A stretch of 64,000 nucleotides of DNA from Vitellaria paradoxa (taxonomy: Eukaryota > Streptophyta > Magnoliopsida > Ericales > Sapotaceae). The translations under genes were made by a program, and so were the position numbers. Within the stretch, counting starts at the first letter, position 1. The number at the start of each line of letters is the position of its first letter. Positions 9,056 through 20,662 of the stretch are shown here, one piece after another. Where the stretch lies: NCBI GenBank assembly GCA_019916065.1, contig CM034234.1, forward strand, positions 2,800,963 to 2,864,962, given 5' to 3'. Below the pieces are notes generated by a model. It was not told where the DNA came from and made no database searches. It saw only the letters and a program-made list of their open reading frames with translations.

Positions 9056-11701
9056 TCACAGCTCGACCGAGTCTTGCTTAGGCTTCTTTGCTAGAGGATT
9101 CAGTGCATTTGTTAAAGCCGAAGTAGAAATCAAAGATGCCTTCAATAAGTTCAACAACTGCAACAAGTAAAAGTCTCATTTAATAAGCCAAATCTCCTCT
9201 TAAATTTTTCCAGCATACTACCAGAGCTCAATTCGCTAATCAACAGATACGTACGACGGTAGTATTTATTTTTATTTATCACTTTTCTGGCAAATAATTT
9301 TGGTAGAATTATTTGTATGACTCTTCTTATAAAATCGAACAATATCAATAATCTTACCTGTTGCTTGCTTATTTGAATCTCATGTTCCTCCATATCATCG
9401 ATTGGCACACGTAACCTCTTCAGAAGAGAGACGCCCGAGGTGGTACCAGATGATGGCAGCACCGCCAAACTGTCAGATACTTGGAATACTGCTGGTCTTT
9501 TCACAAATTCCGCAAAGCTTTTTTCTCCTCTGGGGGATTTCGGATCAATTAAGCTTACATCATATGTCAGCTTGCCACCATATCCAAATGCCAAAGAACA
9601 AACTTCACCCGTCTTTTTAATGTGGAGATTAGGATAAACACATGTTTCATCACAAAGATTAAATGGCGCATTGGAGCAACTGAATTTTTGAGCATGTCCA
9701 GGACCGAGTAAAAAGTTCTTTGAGCTTATCAAGGTACGTACCCTCTGTGGTTCTTCATGTGTTACGAACCACTTATTATCCAGACCTTGTACGCTTCTAT
9801 ACAAGTTATCTATGCATCCCAGAGAAGAATTTCCATCCAAGCATTTAACCACATTTGCTAGGGGAATTGTGAGGAAGCTTAAGAGAAGGTCCACAAAATC
9901 TTCCTTGGCCTCAGCATATAATGCTTTCCCGTTAGACTTCCTTACCAAAATCTTCACTCCCATACTCTGATCGGTGACTTGTTCAGATAAGAATTGGTGA
10001 TCATCTCTTGGCTCAAATGATAAGTTCTTGGAGTTGAACCTTCGTTTTGGCAAAAACACATCTGTCAAAGGGTACTTTGAAAGCAAGGAGCGCTCCAGAA
10101 GTTTTGATATCTAAATACCGAAGTACCTAGTAAGTAATTGAAACCATAGTCTAAACGACTATTGTTTTCATTGTAATATTCATAGGAGAATACATAACTA
10201 TATACCTTCACTCCCAGAAGACCATTAATCGTTAGATAGAAAAGTATGGGTATAATATTTTATATCCTATGGTAATAATAGAAATCCATAAATATATTAT
10301 GTTAACCTAAGAAATACAGATATTGACACTTGACAGGATATAATTTGGACACACAACACGTAAATTTTCAAAAATAATACAGGATACGACATTCAAGGGA
10401 TACAAAATAAACATATTTTCGTGTGATATATATAAACATTTTATTCAATTTTGAATAAAAAAATTGCAAGAAAATAATAATTAGAATTAAAAAACAAAAA
10501 CCATGTAATCTAACCTTAATTGTCATAATATCCTTCACATAATTTACCTTGTATTAAAATAAAATAAAAAAGTAAATCAACACATCATTTGATAAATGTA
10601 TTTCTATCCTAAAATAAATCATAACATGAAAAGATACAATTTTATTGACCATCTCTAATTCCAAAAATATAAAATTAAAAAAAAAAGAGTAAGCCCTTCA
10701 AGGATGCTTACGAAAGAAATAAGGAAAGTTCCTAATAAACAGCATGTGTTATCATTCAAAGATGTTAGAAGAAATTTAAAGAATAGAAAACTAGCAGTCC
10801 TCACGTGTCCCCAGAGTGTCCAAAAGCAAAAAATAAGTTGTAAAAATAGAGATATATTTAACCACATTTCGAGTTTGGATAGTGTCCCCCAACACATGTA
10901 TGCTAGCAACCAGAAAGTGTACTTGCTTCCTAGATTCTAGCTTATACCTACCTTCCATATTTAAGTTGGATTGTGGGTGACATACTGATCAAGCCTGTAT
11001 CATACAAGTCACTATATGATCTACATCTTTATGGCAAACAAATTTGAATGTACTTTAAAACATGCCGTAGATATGAATGCTCTTACCTCCTTCAAGCCAA
11101 CCTCAAGAATCCTTTCCTCGAGGACATTTACATCTTTGATGCCAACATTACCAAGCAATTCAACTAGAGCTCCCGGTGTACTGGGCGTTATTACTCTGAG
11201 ATTGTCACTAACAATAAATTTTGTTGACCCCTTGACAAACACTTCACTGGAATTTGAGCTTGAATCCGATTCAATTACCTCTCTGTTCATCAATTTTCCA
11301 CATCTGGCGCATCTTGCATTCGCATAGTTACTCAGCGACGAGTACATATGTAAGCATGCGAAATCAGGGCATATGAAATACTTGGTGGGCTCTGTATCAT
11401 CTATATTCACTTTCAAGTCCCTGCAAAAGGCTTCACATGGATTTCTCGGATGCAGTAGCATCTCCTTGCATGCATCAGTCCACAAGTAGGATGTGCTGAG
11501 ATTTTGAACACTCTGGTACAAGTTGTTCAAGCAGCCAATCTCTGACGGATTCGTAAGTCGGACAATGGTCCCCATTGGTAAGGTTAGTAAACTGAAGAGT
11601 ATGTCCACAAAATCATTACCAGCCTCAGCACAAACTACCCTGCTCTTCCCTACATCTACTAGAATTTTCACAGAAACTGTAGCACTTTGATTTGCAGCCA
11701 T
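9056..11701 (-). CDS. DUF674 unit B, complete three-exon gene
   Basis: The coding exons on the minus strand are 11087-11701, 9358-10110 and 9056-9157 (615, 753 and 102 nt), all in phase 0 and giving 489 aa. Donors are GTAAGA after exons 1 and 2; acceptors are TTTAG and TTGCAG. Exon 1 encodes repeat 1 (VKILVDVG, AEAGNDFVDIL, CLNNLYQSVQ). Exon 2 encodes the linker LTDVFLP and repeat 2 (VKILVRKSNGKALYAEAKEDFVDLL, CIDNLYRSVQ). Exon 3 encodes the tail (LLNLLKASLISTSALTNALN). There is no signal peptide or membrane segment. Length is typical of the family. No stop or frameshift was found. In exon 1 the first Cys pair is spaced C-x4-C (residues 111 and 116) with CARC at 131-134. Function is unknown. 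Intron 1 (10111-11086) is AT-rich and contains no inserted element. Confidence 0.88.
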
Positions 11702-12240
11702 AGTAATCACCAAGAAATTGACCTGCCAAGGGTTGAATAAGCAGAAGCAGCAATTTAACATGGAAGTCCATGCAGTCAACCCGAAACGCCAAAATTAGAT
11801 TAGATGTAACTTCTAAAAAGGCAATAGCTTTGAAAAATATTTCAACAAAATAGTAGATTTATGCTCTTCACATTATTGGTGTAAATAACATCACAACAAT
11901 GTACAAAACAACATATTTAACTTCAATAAAAAGTACCACGAACAGAGAGGGAAATGTGAGAACAGACTGCAAATAAGGAAGACAAGTAGCTAAACTGGGT
12001 AATTTTCTGATTCTTTGAAGGGTTCATAGATCTCCGATTTTGATTAAGCTGGGAATTTGAGAAAGTTGGCTTTAAATCTTCTTGGTAGCACTGTGAGTGG
12101 AGTGTGCACATTGGAATTTACCTTTGCCTAGTGGTAAGGGTTTTCTTCTTACTGTACATGTACAATCAAAGCAGAGAGCAAAAGAAAAGAAAAGGGGTTG
12201 ACTGACTCATAAAAAGAGAAAGCAAAAGAAAAGGACAGAG
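11702..12240 (-). promoter_or_regulatory. Leader/5' flank of DUF674 unit B
   Basis: This is homologous to the leader of unit A (gcaatagctttgaaaaatatt, then cacatttccctctctgttc on the minus strand). The presumed leader donor has changed: CCCAG/GTTAGC in unit A is CCCAGTTTAGC here, so GT is available only one base earlier. No coding sequence is seen. Confidence 0.45.
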
Positions 12241-12976
12241 AAGTTGGAAACTTATTAAAGACATTATTATTGTTGATTTTGTTTACATGGAATGGATTTG
12301 TTTGGTTTTAAAAAAAAAAAATAAATAGAAAAAAAAAGTGATAGTGGAAAAAGACGTGTAGAAAATAAATTAGACTAGTTTTAATTGTATGTATATTTTT
12401 AATAAACATTATTGGATGTGTTTGAAGTTATATAAATTAGTATAAATTTATAGAAGTTTTAATCTCGTAATTTGTGTTGTGAGTAAAAATTTTAAATTTT
12501 ATAGATATTTGTAGAGGTTTAGAGTGTTCTAAACACCTCTATCTAGTATAAGTAAGTGAATTATCATTTTAGTGATTAATTTAATTAAAAAAATTTAATA
12601 TAATAAGAGGGGAGATATTTTGATAGAGTTCTAATTAATTATAACTTCAAATTTTTAGCATTGATATAAACTAATATTGAAAATGTGGTAAAAAAAAAAC
12701 ACGATGACAGTAAATCAAGCACTGCTACTCACTTAAGAAAACAATCAACAGCCATGATAACTTGGATTAATTGAAAATGAAGAGACATGCATTAATTAGT
12801 TAGTAATAAGATCGATTCAAGTACAATATTGTACCGCTCTTCTACTTCCACACGATATTTTCCAAAAACAATGTTCCATATATAAGAAAAAGCAAAGCAG
12901 GGACTAATAAAGTAATTAGATACAAGTGGATACACTTTCATTCGTTCATGCATATTCAGAAACTAATGCTGCGACT
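12241..12976. other. Short AT-rich spacer between units B and C
   Basis: No gene is seen. A MITE-like stretch at about 12413-12537 begins ggatgtgtttgaagtt and resembles the MITE at 57130 and the relic near 39950-40080. The rest (about 12690-12960) is the C-type 3' flank, shared with about 40230-40730 and 48540-49260. Confidence 0.5.
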
Positions 12977-13390
12977 TCAGGCACAATTCATATATTGCCA
13001 CAGCTCCAACTTAGGTTTCTTTGCCGGAAGATTCAGTGCATTTGTCAAAGCCGAAGTGGAAATCAAAGATGCCTTCAACAAGCTCAATACCTGCCGCAAG
13101 AAATTAGAAGTCCCAATAAACTTACTCGCTCTACTTAATTTTTTTTTTCCCCACCACATAATACCAAAGAAATTTGTTACACAAAAGAGACGGTACCTAC
13201 ATAGTATTTTCATTTATCAGAACTAATTTTGGTCGAATTTTTATGACAAAAATAGTATTGCTATTTTAGAGATCTAACAATTAAAATTAATCTTACCGGT
13301 TGCTTGCTTATTTGAATCTCATGCTCCTCACTATCATCGATCGGCACACCTAACCCCTTCAAAAAAGAGACGCCTGAGGTGGTACCAGAC
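12977..13390 (-). pseudogene. DUF674 unit C, 3' fragment
   Basis: Only exon 3 (12977-13090) and the last about 94 bp of exon 2 (13297-13390) remain. Exon 2 shows SGVSLLKGLGVP and EEHEIQISKQP before a GTAAGA donor. In exon 3 the usual stop after the conserved Glu-Leu has become TGG, so the frame runs six codons further to a TGA at 12977-12979. Upstream of 13390 DUF674 homology stops abruptly and unrelated sequence containing a neutral ceramidase exon begins. Exon 1, most of exon 2 and the leader are missing. Confidence 0.85.
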
Positions 13391-13623
13391 AGTATGTAAC
13401 ATCAAATTCACCACCTCTAACATGCTTCAGTTTCCCAAACAGTAAAGCACCTTCCATTATTGAAGGTTGCTTGTTATTGTGCCTTCTTGGGTAACCCAAA
13501 AAAAAAAAAAAAGAAAGAAATTACCCCCCATTATTAAAATGTTTTGCAGATTATCCTTCTATTATGTTTTTTATACGCATGGGAAAAACCACGTGTCACC
13601 AAAACACAATGAAATTTACCTAC
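13391..13623. other. Junction segment between unit C and ceramidase fragment
   Basis: The minus strand has a short open stretch (about 13391-13450) reading GKLKHVRGGEFDVTY that I cannot assign; it might be a divergent DUF674 piece or a piece of another exon. The remainder looks like intron after the ceramidase donor, with an A-rich run at about 13498-13513. Confidence 0.35.
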
Positions 13624-13962
13624 CTTCCTCTCAACCTTTCAAGCACTTTTATCGTAACAAGCTCCGAGGCCATGCATGCATCAAGATTCACAAATACTAC
13701 ACGGTTTCCTTTCGGTTCTGCCACAATAAATGTACGGGCTTGCAATCTGAAGTGAAGTCCAGAAGTTGTTTGTTCAATATTTGCATATCCCATCATATTA
13801 ACATCTGCAGCAGGTCCCTGTTATATCATAGCTTCCAAGGCCAATCAGATAAGTGGATGCTAATACAGTTACCCCGCAATTAAGTAACATGCATACTAGG
13901 AAGCCCCACAACCACAACATTGTCAACGGTCGCCTTACAGAGCAATAAAACAGGGAAAGCAT
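13624..13962 (-). pseudogene. Neutral ceramidase, first coding exon, truncated and frameshifted
   Basis: Read on the minus strand from ATG at 13962, this encodes a hydrophobic leader (LTMLWLWGFLVCMLLNC), then YLIGLGSYDIT, and, after a one-base insertion at about 13813-13816, DVNMMGYANIEQ, HFRLQARTFIVAEP, NRVVFVNLDACMASELVTIKV and LERLRG. This is the N-terminus of plant neutral ceramidase (N-acylsphingosine amidohydrolase), which cleaves ceramide to sphingosine and fatty acid and enters the secretory pathway. A donor GTAGGT follows at 13623. The rest of the enzyme, including the catalytic region, is absent; DUF674 unit C begins 234 bp further on. The extra base shifts the frame, so this is a gene fragment. 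Confidence 0.88.
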
Positions 13963-14831
13963 CTTCCTAATTCCTCTCCAAAAAAGGTTTATCCCTCACA
14001 CGATTCTCTCTGTTTGCCAATGAAAAGGAAAAGTGTGTAAGAACTTGTATAGCTTTTATCATTGGACTTCAAATTTACACTTTCGAGGGTACAATAACAA
14101 TGATATGGCTGATAATTACTATATACTGCTGTGAATACAAATAAAGCCAGATATAAATTAAAACAGTTTATTGCACAGCACAAACAGTTTAACCGAACCA
14201 ATTTAACAAGATTAAGAAGTGTTGCATCAACTACTAGTAAGCTATAACTACATTATTTTTTATTTTATTTTATTTTTTTTATTACAACCCAGGCTGAAGC
14301 TATATATCAGAAGATACAAAACTAATTAAGGTCCCAATGAATCAGTTCACCAGTTACGACTAAATCCCAATGAAATAATTTTAGATGTAGTAAATAATCT
14401 ATGATTCTATTTATATTCAGCAAGATCTGAAACTAACAAATCCAAATATCCAACTATAAATCTACTACTGGAACAAGAGAGAGAGGGGTGTAAGGAAGCA
14501 ACCATATTGAAGCATCTCAACTTCTGAACATGCACAGCAACACAAACATAAGGTCAACTAACTGGATGCTCCAAGCCACCAGCACTAATGAGTTCAAATG
14601 GAGGGGGGCTAACATCCGGTGCAAATGCAACATCAGCTCCGCAATCTGAGAACGCCCATGTTATTTTAATTCAAGATAAATCTGAATGTTCTCAGACCGT
14701 TAAAATCTGTCGACCGAGATGGGTGTTGTCACAGAGTCGACTTCACAAAGATGTCACCCCCCCTCCCGGCCCCAAGTCCAATGAGTTCAGTGTAAAGCTG
14801 CAAACTAAAGCATTTGCCCACTTAGCTGAAC
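13963..14831. other. 5' flank of the ceramidase fragment
   Basis: No gene is identified. The part next to the ATG is probably the ceramidase leader (gagagaatcgtgtgaggg on the minus strand). A T-rich run lies at about 14252-14282. A 257-bp plus-strand open frame (14588-14845) has no recognisable homology and is not called as a gene. Confidence 0.4.
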
Positions 14832-15188
14832 TATGTACAGTCTAGTAAAAAAGGATTTAACCTCGAGAGATTCACTCCCTAGGTCAAACCCCTAGAGAGT
14901 GAATCTCTTTTGGTTTGTGCCACACATACCGGCCCCTCAACATGTATAGCGGTCAATCGCGAACTCGCGTAGCGGCGGGGAGTCGGACCCACACCCAAGA
15001 ACTGGATACGGTTCGTCCAGCCAAGGAGGCCCGTCCTACCAACCTTTACTACGCTTTGCGCCCGGGAGGCTGGCCCCAAGTTTTTGCTAGAGAGGAGACT
15101 TGAACTTGAGTCCTTGGGGTGGTAAGCCCCTAAGTCCCAGTCCAAGACCATCCCATCTAACCCCTTGGGGTTTATGTACAGTCTAGTA
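14832..15188 (-). mobile_element. tRNA-derived SINE with 16-bp target duplications
   Basis: The insert 14848-15172 (325 bp) is flanked by perfect copies of tatgtacagtctagta (14832-14847 and 15173-15188). On the minus strand it starts with a tRNA-like head (GGTTAGATGGGATGG as box A-like, AAGTTCAAGTCTC as box B-like) and ends in a short T run. Just before the tail it has a near-perfect hairpin, AGAGATTCACTCTCTAGGGG against its inverse. The long target duplication and pol III-like boxes indicate LINE-mobilised retroposition. Confidence 0.82.
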
Positions 15189-15265
15189 GATCTTTAACAA
15201 AATTGAACATTCATATACTAAATCGGGTCTGAGAATTGGTTTATACCTGCTGATTAAGTCCAATA
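15189..15265. other. Host flank of Copia-2 with left target duplication
   Basis: Short host sequence that ends with the target duplication caata (15261-15265). It is repeated at 21067-21071 on the other side of Copia-2. Confidence 0.8.
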
Positions 15266-15669
15266 TGTTGGGATCCTCACCCATTAATATTCCCTCTTGA
15301 CTCATTTATTACCATCTTTTTCCCTAGATGGTCTTCCCTCATTTATATTAATGTATTGTTATCAGCCACCTCATTTATATTAATGTATTGATTCAGCCAA
15401 AACACATTAATATCTACCTACCTCCCTTTGACCACTGTTGATAAAAAAGGAAAGGAGGTTTGTCTGTAGAGGAGAGCTGGGTGATACTCTGATTCAGATA
15501 ATCCAGAGAGAGAGAGAGGGAAAGGCAGAATTATTTTGTATTTACTATTGTGATCATATAGTGGATTTTGTTTCTTGCCCGTGGATGTAGGCCAAGAGTG
15601 CCGAACCACGTTAATTTGTGTGTGTTATTGTAATATTTTCTTTTATTTTGCTTTAATTTTTCCCTCACA
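15266..15669 (+). repeat. 5' LTR of Copia-2
   Basis: Begins TGTTGGGATCC and ends CCTCACA. It contains an internal duplication of ctcatttatattaatgtatt (about 15338 and 15370). Confidence 0.92.
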
Positions 15670-15671
15670 AG

Positions 15672-15684
15672 TAGTATCAGAGCC
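15672..15684 (+). promoter_or_regulatory. Primer-binding site of Copia-2
   Basis: The sequence tagtatcagagcc, two bases after the LTR, matches the 3' end complement of initiator Met tRNA (usual form TGGTATCAGAGC) with one mismatch. Confidence 0.8.
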
Positions 15685-15944
15685 GGATCGGGGTATTTGG
15701 TGTAAAATAATCTGATTTTTTTTTCCAAAAAAAAAAAAATTTAATTTGTTCCAATATGAGTTTGGAGGTCATTTCATTGTAAAGTTTATCGAGACGAATT
15801 CAACGGTTCAAACGGTATTTCAATCGGAGCCCAGACGTGCCCACAATCACTTGTCGAAATTTGCCGAAAATTTTCGCCGTTGTCAGAGAAGACAGTCTAC
15901 GGGTTGTGGAGAAGGTAATACAATAAATACCTTATATTTATTTT

Positions 15945-16070
15945 TTTTTGGTGAAAGCCCATCAAAAGGTGTCTCTAGTCCGGTTGATTCTACACCCCTT
16001 GTTCTACCCAAGAGGTTGAGTGTTCGAATCCCTTTCATTACAAAATTCTTTTGTGAGAAAAAGAAATCCA
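15945..16070 (+). mobile_element. Probable tRNA-derived SINE inside Copia-2 leader
   Basis: The stretch has a strong pol III box B (gttcgaatccc, about 16021-16031) about 50 bp after a box A-like tctagtccggttg (about 15975). It is T-rich before and A-rich after. No clear target duplication was found, so the ends are approximate. A real tRNA gene is unlikely because no cloverleaf is apparent. Confidence 0.45.
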
Positions 16071-16071
16071 G

Positions 16072-16260
16072 GGGCCACGTCAACCACCAGATCTGACGTC
16101 AAATCAGAAGCCACGTCATCTGCCATACCATCAGAGTAAACGACCACATCAGCCTCATAACAACAGCCACATCAGTTGCCACGTCATCAGATCAGATTAT
16201 CACATCAGCTGCCACGTCATCAGATCAGACTGCCACATCAGCAGCTGGGGCCCACTGCCA
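16072..16260 (+). repeat. Short imperfect repeats ccacgtcatcagatcaga in Copia-2 leader
   Basis: Five or more imperfect copies of a unit of about 18-36 bp containing ccacgtca or ccacatca and tcagatcag occur in the untranslated leader. CACGTCA-like cores resemble bZIP-binding elements, but any role is speculative. Confidence 0.7.
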
Positions 16261-16672
16261 CCTCGGTCTATTTGTACAATTTGGCCCAATCAGAAATAGC
16301 CACGTGGGATTGTGTATTTGTAAGATTTGTGATATTTGTATTCTGACACGTGGCAAAAGTGTTGTAATCACCCATTAATAAAAGGACACGTGGCACACAC
16401 ACCAACACAATTTTTCTGAGTCAGCCAATCACTGGCTGACACGTGTCCCCCATTTGGTTGTGTTTGGCTGTTTTATCTTTCTGCTGGAGAAAAATTTTTG
16501 AAACTGCAAAAAGCCCCAGAAAAATTTGAAAAGTTTTAAAAATGCCCTTGAAAAATTACAAATTTGCCCCTATTTTCTTGAAATTTGTCATTTAGGCCCT
16601 CCTAAAATTTTTGGCCCTCCCAAACACTTCTGTAAAGTCCATTTCAGTAAATTCCAACCCTAAATTGGTGAA

Positions 16673-19600
16673 ATGGAGGACTCACATAGTGGCATACCTA
16701 AATTAAACGCATCCAATTACCCAATTTGGAAGCCACTGATGGAGAACTTACTTTATTGTAAGGATTTGGCTGACCCAATTGAAAATAAAGGGGTTAAACT
16801 GACTGACAGAAAAGATGAAGAATGGGTTAAGATAAATAGAAAAGCAGTGGGGATGATAAGACAACAAATTGATATAAGCATTTTTCATCATGTGGCTAAA
16901 GAAACTGATGCTTATGAAATTTGGAAAAAGCTTGAAAACATGTATGAGCGTAAAACTGGCTGAAATAAAGCACTGTTAATGTGGAGGCTCACTAATCAGA
17001 AGTACAGGGATGGTAGCTCTATGACAGAACATATGAGCAATTTCCAAAGTCTGGTGAATCAGCTTGCTTCTGTGAACAAGGTGTTGGATGATGAAATGCA
17101 GGCTCTTCTTTTGATAAGTACTTTGCCTGATAGCTGGGAGACTCTAGTTGTATCTCTCAGTAACTCAGCTCCTAGAGGATTAATGACCATGGAAATGGTT
17201 CAGGATGCCTTATTGAATGAAGAGGCAAGAAGAAAGGAGATGGGCTCTCAGTCATCTCAAGCCCTTGTCACAGAGAACAGAAATCAAGGGCGAGGCAGGA
17301 GTAAAAGTAGACACCACAGAAATAATTTTCACCGGAGCAAGTCCAGAAGACGTGGCCAGTCCAGAAATCGCAGCCAGTCCAGACCCAGGTATAGATGCTA
17401 CCATTGTGGTGAAGAAGGCCACATGAAGAGAAATTGTTGGAAACTGAAGAGTGAACAAAGACAAGGGGGCAACATGGAGAAGAAAGAAGACAACAATACT
17501 GTGGTGACAGCTGAAGATATTGTCTTACTATCACTTGAAGAAGATCAATGCCTTCAGGTGACAGATTCAACAGTTGAATGGATTGTGGACACTGCAGCTT
17601 CATTTCATGCAACTCCTGACAAGAACTTCTTCATCTCTTACAGAGATGGAGACTTTGGTGTTGTAAAAATGGGTAACACCAGCTATTCCAAGATTGTTGG
17701 AATAGGAAATGTTCTTGTTCGCACCAGTGTAGGTTGTTCAGTACTACTGAAGGATGTGAGGCATGTTCCAGACTTGCGCCTCAATCTAATTTCTAGAGTT
17801 GCTTTGGATCGCTAGGGGTTCACTAGCCATTTTGGAGATGGTAAATGGAAGTTGACTAAGGGGGCTTTGGTTGTTGCTCGAGGGCTAATTTCAGAAAATT
17901 TGTATAAGACCCAAGTAAAAGTTTGCCCAGATAGTTTGAATGCCGCTGAGGGGGAGTCATCCCCTAACTTATGGCATAGAAGGCTTGCTCACATGAGTGA
18001 GAAAGGGTTGCAGATGTTGGCCAAGAGGTCTCTTACACCTCTTGATAGCTCTATAGGCCTGAGTCCTTGTGAGCACTATTTGTTTGGTAAGCAACATAGG
18101 GTGTCTTTCAGTTCTTCTTCCAAAAGAAAGTCTAATATGTTAGACATGGTATACTCGGACGTTTGTGGTCCGATTGAGGTTGAGTCTATTGGTGCCAATA
18201 AGTATTTCCTGACCTTCATTGATGATAGGTCTAGGAAAGTTTGGGTGTATTTTCTGAAGTCTTAGGATGAAGTTTTTCATTATTTTTCGGTTGTTTCATG
18301 CTATGGTTGAAAGGGAGACTAATAAACTGTTGAAATGTCTCCGAACAGATAATGGTGGTGAGTATACTTCTCGTGAGTTTGAGGAGTATTGCTCCAAACA
18401 TGGAATTCGGCATGAAACTACAGTACCAGGAACTCCACAACACAATGGAGTAGTTGAAAGATTGAACAGAACCATTATGGAAAGAGTTAGATGTATGCTT
18501 AGGATGTCTACACTGCCTAAGTCATTTTGGGGGGAAGCTGTTCGTACTGTTTGTTATGTTATTAACAGATCACCTTCAGCACCACTTGGATTTGATATTC
18601 CAGAAAAAGTGTGGAATACTCACATCTTCGAGTATTTGGTTGCAAGGCCTTTGTTCATGTGCCTAAGGACCAAAGAGCCAAACTTGATGATAAATCTCAG
18701 CCTTGTGTCTTCATTGGTTATGGAGATGAGCAGTTTGGGTACAGACTATAGGATCCAATGAAGAAGAAAGTCATTAGGAGTAGGGATGTGATCTTCTATG
18801 AAAATCAAGTTGTTGAAAAAGCTCCATAGCGAAAGTCATTTAGTGTTCCAGATATAGTGTCAGATCCTTCTTCCTCAGGTTCAAATGAGGAAGAAACAGT
18901 AGAAGAGGTTCAAGAATCTCAGTTTTCAGATTCTGATGATGCTATGGATGAGCAGGATACTGAGAATGTTGATCAGGGGGAGACTTCTACTCTACCAGAA
19001 ACAAGAGTTGAAAGACCAGCCAGGGAACGCAGGCCGAATGTTCGATATCCAGAATCTGAGTATGTTTTGCTTACTGATGAGGGGGAGCCTGAAAACTATA
19101 AGGAAGCCAAAACACACAATGACAAAGATAACTGGATGAAAGCCATGCAAGAAGAGATGAGTTTATTGCTTCAGAATAAGACGTATGAGTTAGTCAAACT
19201 CCCTTCAGGAAGAAAATCTTTGCAGAATAAATGGATTTACAAGCTCAAGAAAGATGCAACTGGGAAACTGACAAGGTATAAAGCTCGCTTAGTTGTCAAG
19301 GGATTCAGTCAATAAAAAGGAATAGACTTTGATGAGATATTTTCTCCAGTTGTGAAGATGACTTCAGTTAGAATGGTGCTTGCTTTAGCTGCTGGGATGG
19401 ATTTTGAGCTCGAACAGATGGATGTTAAGACTACCTTCCTTCATGGTGACTTGGAGGAAGAAATCTATATGGTGCAACCAGAAGGTTTTGAAGTCAAAGG
19501 TAAAGAACATCTGATTTGCAAGTTGAAAAAGAGTCTGCAAGAAATTTGACTCTTTTATGATGAGTCATGGATTCAAAAGAACAAATTCAGATCCATGTGT

Positions 19601-20613
19601 CTACATCCAGAGATTTTCAAATGCCAAGTTTGTTATTTTGCTGCTATATGTTGATGATATGCTTATAGTTGGCCAGAGTTCAGGAATGATTAAAAGGTTA
19701 AAGTTAGAGTTGTCAAAGTTCTTTGAGATGAAAGATTTGGGTCCTGCACAGTAGATTCTGGGTATACAGATAATTCGTGATAGAAAAGAAAGGAAAATTT
19801 GGTTGTCACAGGAAAAATATGTTGAACGGGTGATTAATAGGTTCAACATAAAGGGTGCTAAGCCTGTAAGCACTCCTCTTGCAGACCATTTCAAATTCAG
19901 CAAAAAGTCATGTCCAAATGATCAGAAAACCAGAGATGAGATGGACCGTATTCCCTATTCTTCAGCAGTAGGAAGTTTGATGTATGCTATGATTTGCACT
20001 CAACCTGACATTGCTAATGCTGTTGGTGTTGTTAGTAGGTTTCTTTCAAATCCAGGATAGCTACACTGGGAAGCTATGAAATGGATACTGAGGTATCTTA
20101 AGGGCACTTCAAAGTTATGCTTGTGTTTTGGGGGTTCAGAACCAGTTTTGGAAGGCTACACAGATGCAGATATGGCAAGAGACCTTGATCATAGGAAGAG
20201 TACTTCAGGCTTTGTGTTTACTTATGCAGGGGGAAGATGTCTCATGGCAGTCCAAGTTGCAGAAATGTATAGCTCTATCTACTACAGAAGCTGAGTATAT
20301 TGCTATGGCAGAAGCAGGAAAAGAAATGCTTTGGTTGAAGAGAATTCTCCAAGAACTGGGTCAAGAACAGAATCAGTATGTGGTTTACTGTGATAGTCAA
20401 AGTGTACTGGATTTGAGCAAGAATGCCATGTATCATTCCTGGACAAAGCACATTGACATACGTTATCACTGGATACGTGAGGTTATGGAAAAGCAGTTCT
20501 TAAAGCTTGAAAAGATTCACACAGATCAGAATCCAGCTGATATGTTGACCAAGGTTGTCACCAGAGAGAAGTTCGAGTTTTGCCGCGATAAGATCGGCAT
20601 GGGTACCAGATGA
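16673..20613 (+). pseudogene. Copia-2 gag-pol, multiply broken
   Basis: The order is Gag (from MEDSHSGIPKL at 16673), zinc knuckle CYHCGEEGHMKRNC (about 17399), protease core DTAASFHATP, GAG-pre-integrase (LWHRRLAHMS), integrase (DRSRKVWVYF, RTDNGGEYTS, TPQHNGVVERLNR), RT (YVDDMLI at about 19650) and RNase H. Breaks include in-frame stops at 16961, 17813 and 18263, frameshifts near 18610-18760 and 20120, and a stop at 19313. A deletion near 19530 removes the usual LYGLKQAPR block of RT. It cannot encode a working polyprotein. Confidence 0.92.
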
Positions 20614-20662
20614 TGATGATCAGATAGTATTTCCTCTCTCCATGGGTTTGGAGGGGGAGATT

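Noticed and set aside
11702..11779. Longer N-terminus for DUF674 unit B, starting upstream of MAANQS
   Set aside because: The upstream stretch is not conserved in frame between units and appears to include a leader splice acceptor. The MAANQS start fits the family.
13391..13450. Short minus-strand open stretch next to DUF674 unit C as a ceramidase or DUF674 exon
   Set aside because: It matches neither family convincingly, so it is listed only as part of the junction segment.
14588..14845. Plus-strand open frame of 85 codons near the ceramidase fragment
   Set aside because: No recognisable domain. It runs antisense to the likely leader region of the ceramidase fragment and overlaps the SINE target duplication at its end; probably chance.
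16021..16031. Possible tRNA gene from the gttcgaatccc motif
   Set aside because: Only box B is strong. No acceptor stem or anticodon arm can be folded around it; a tRNA-derived SINE fits better.
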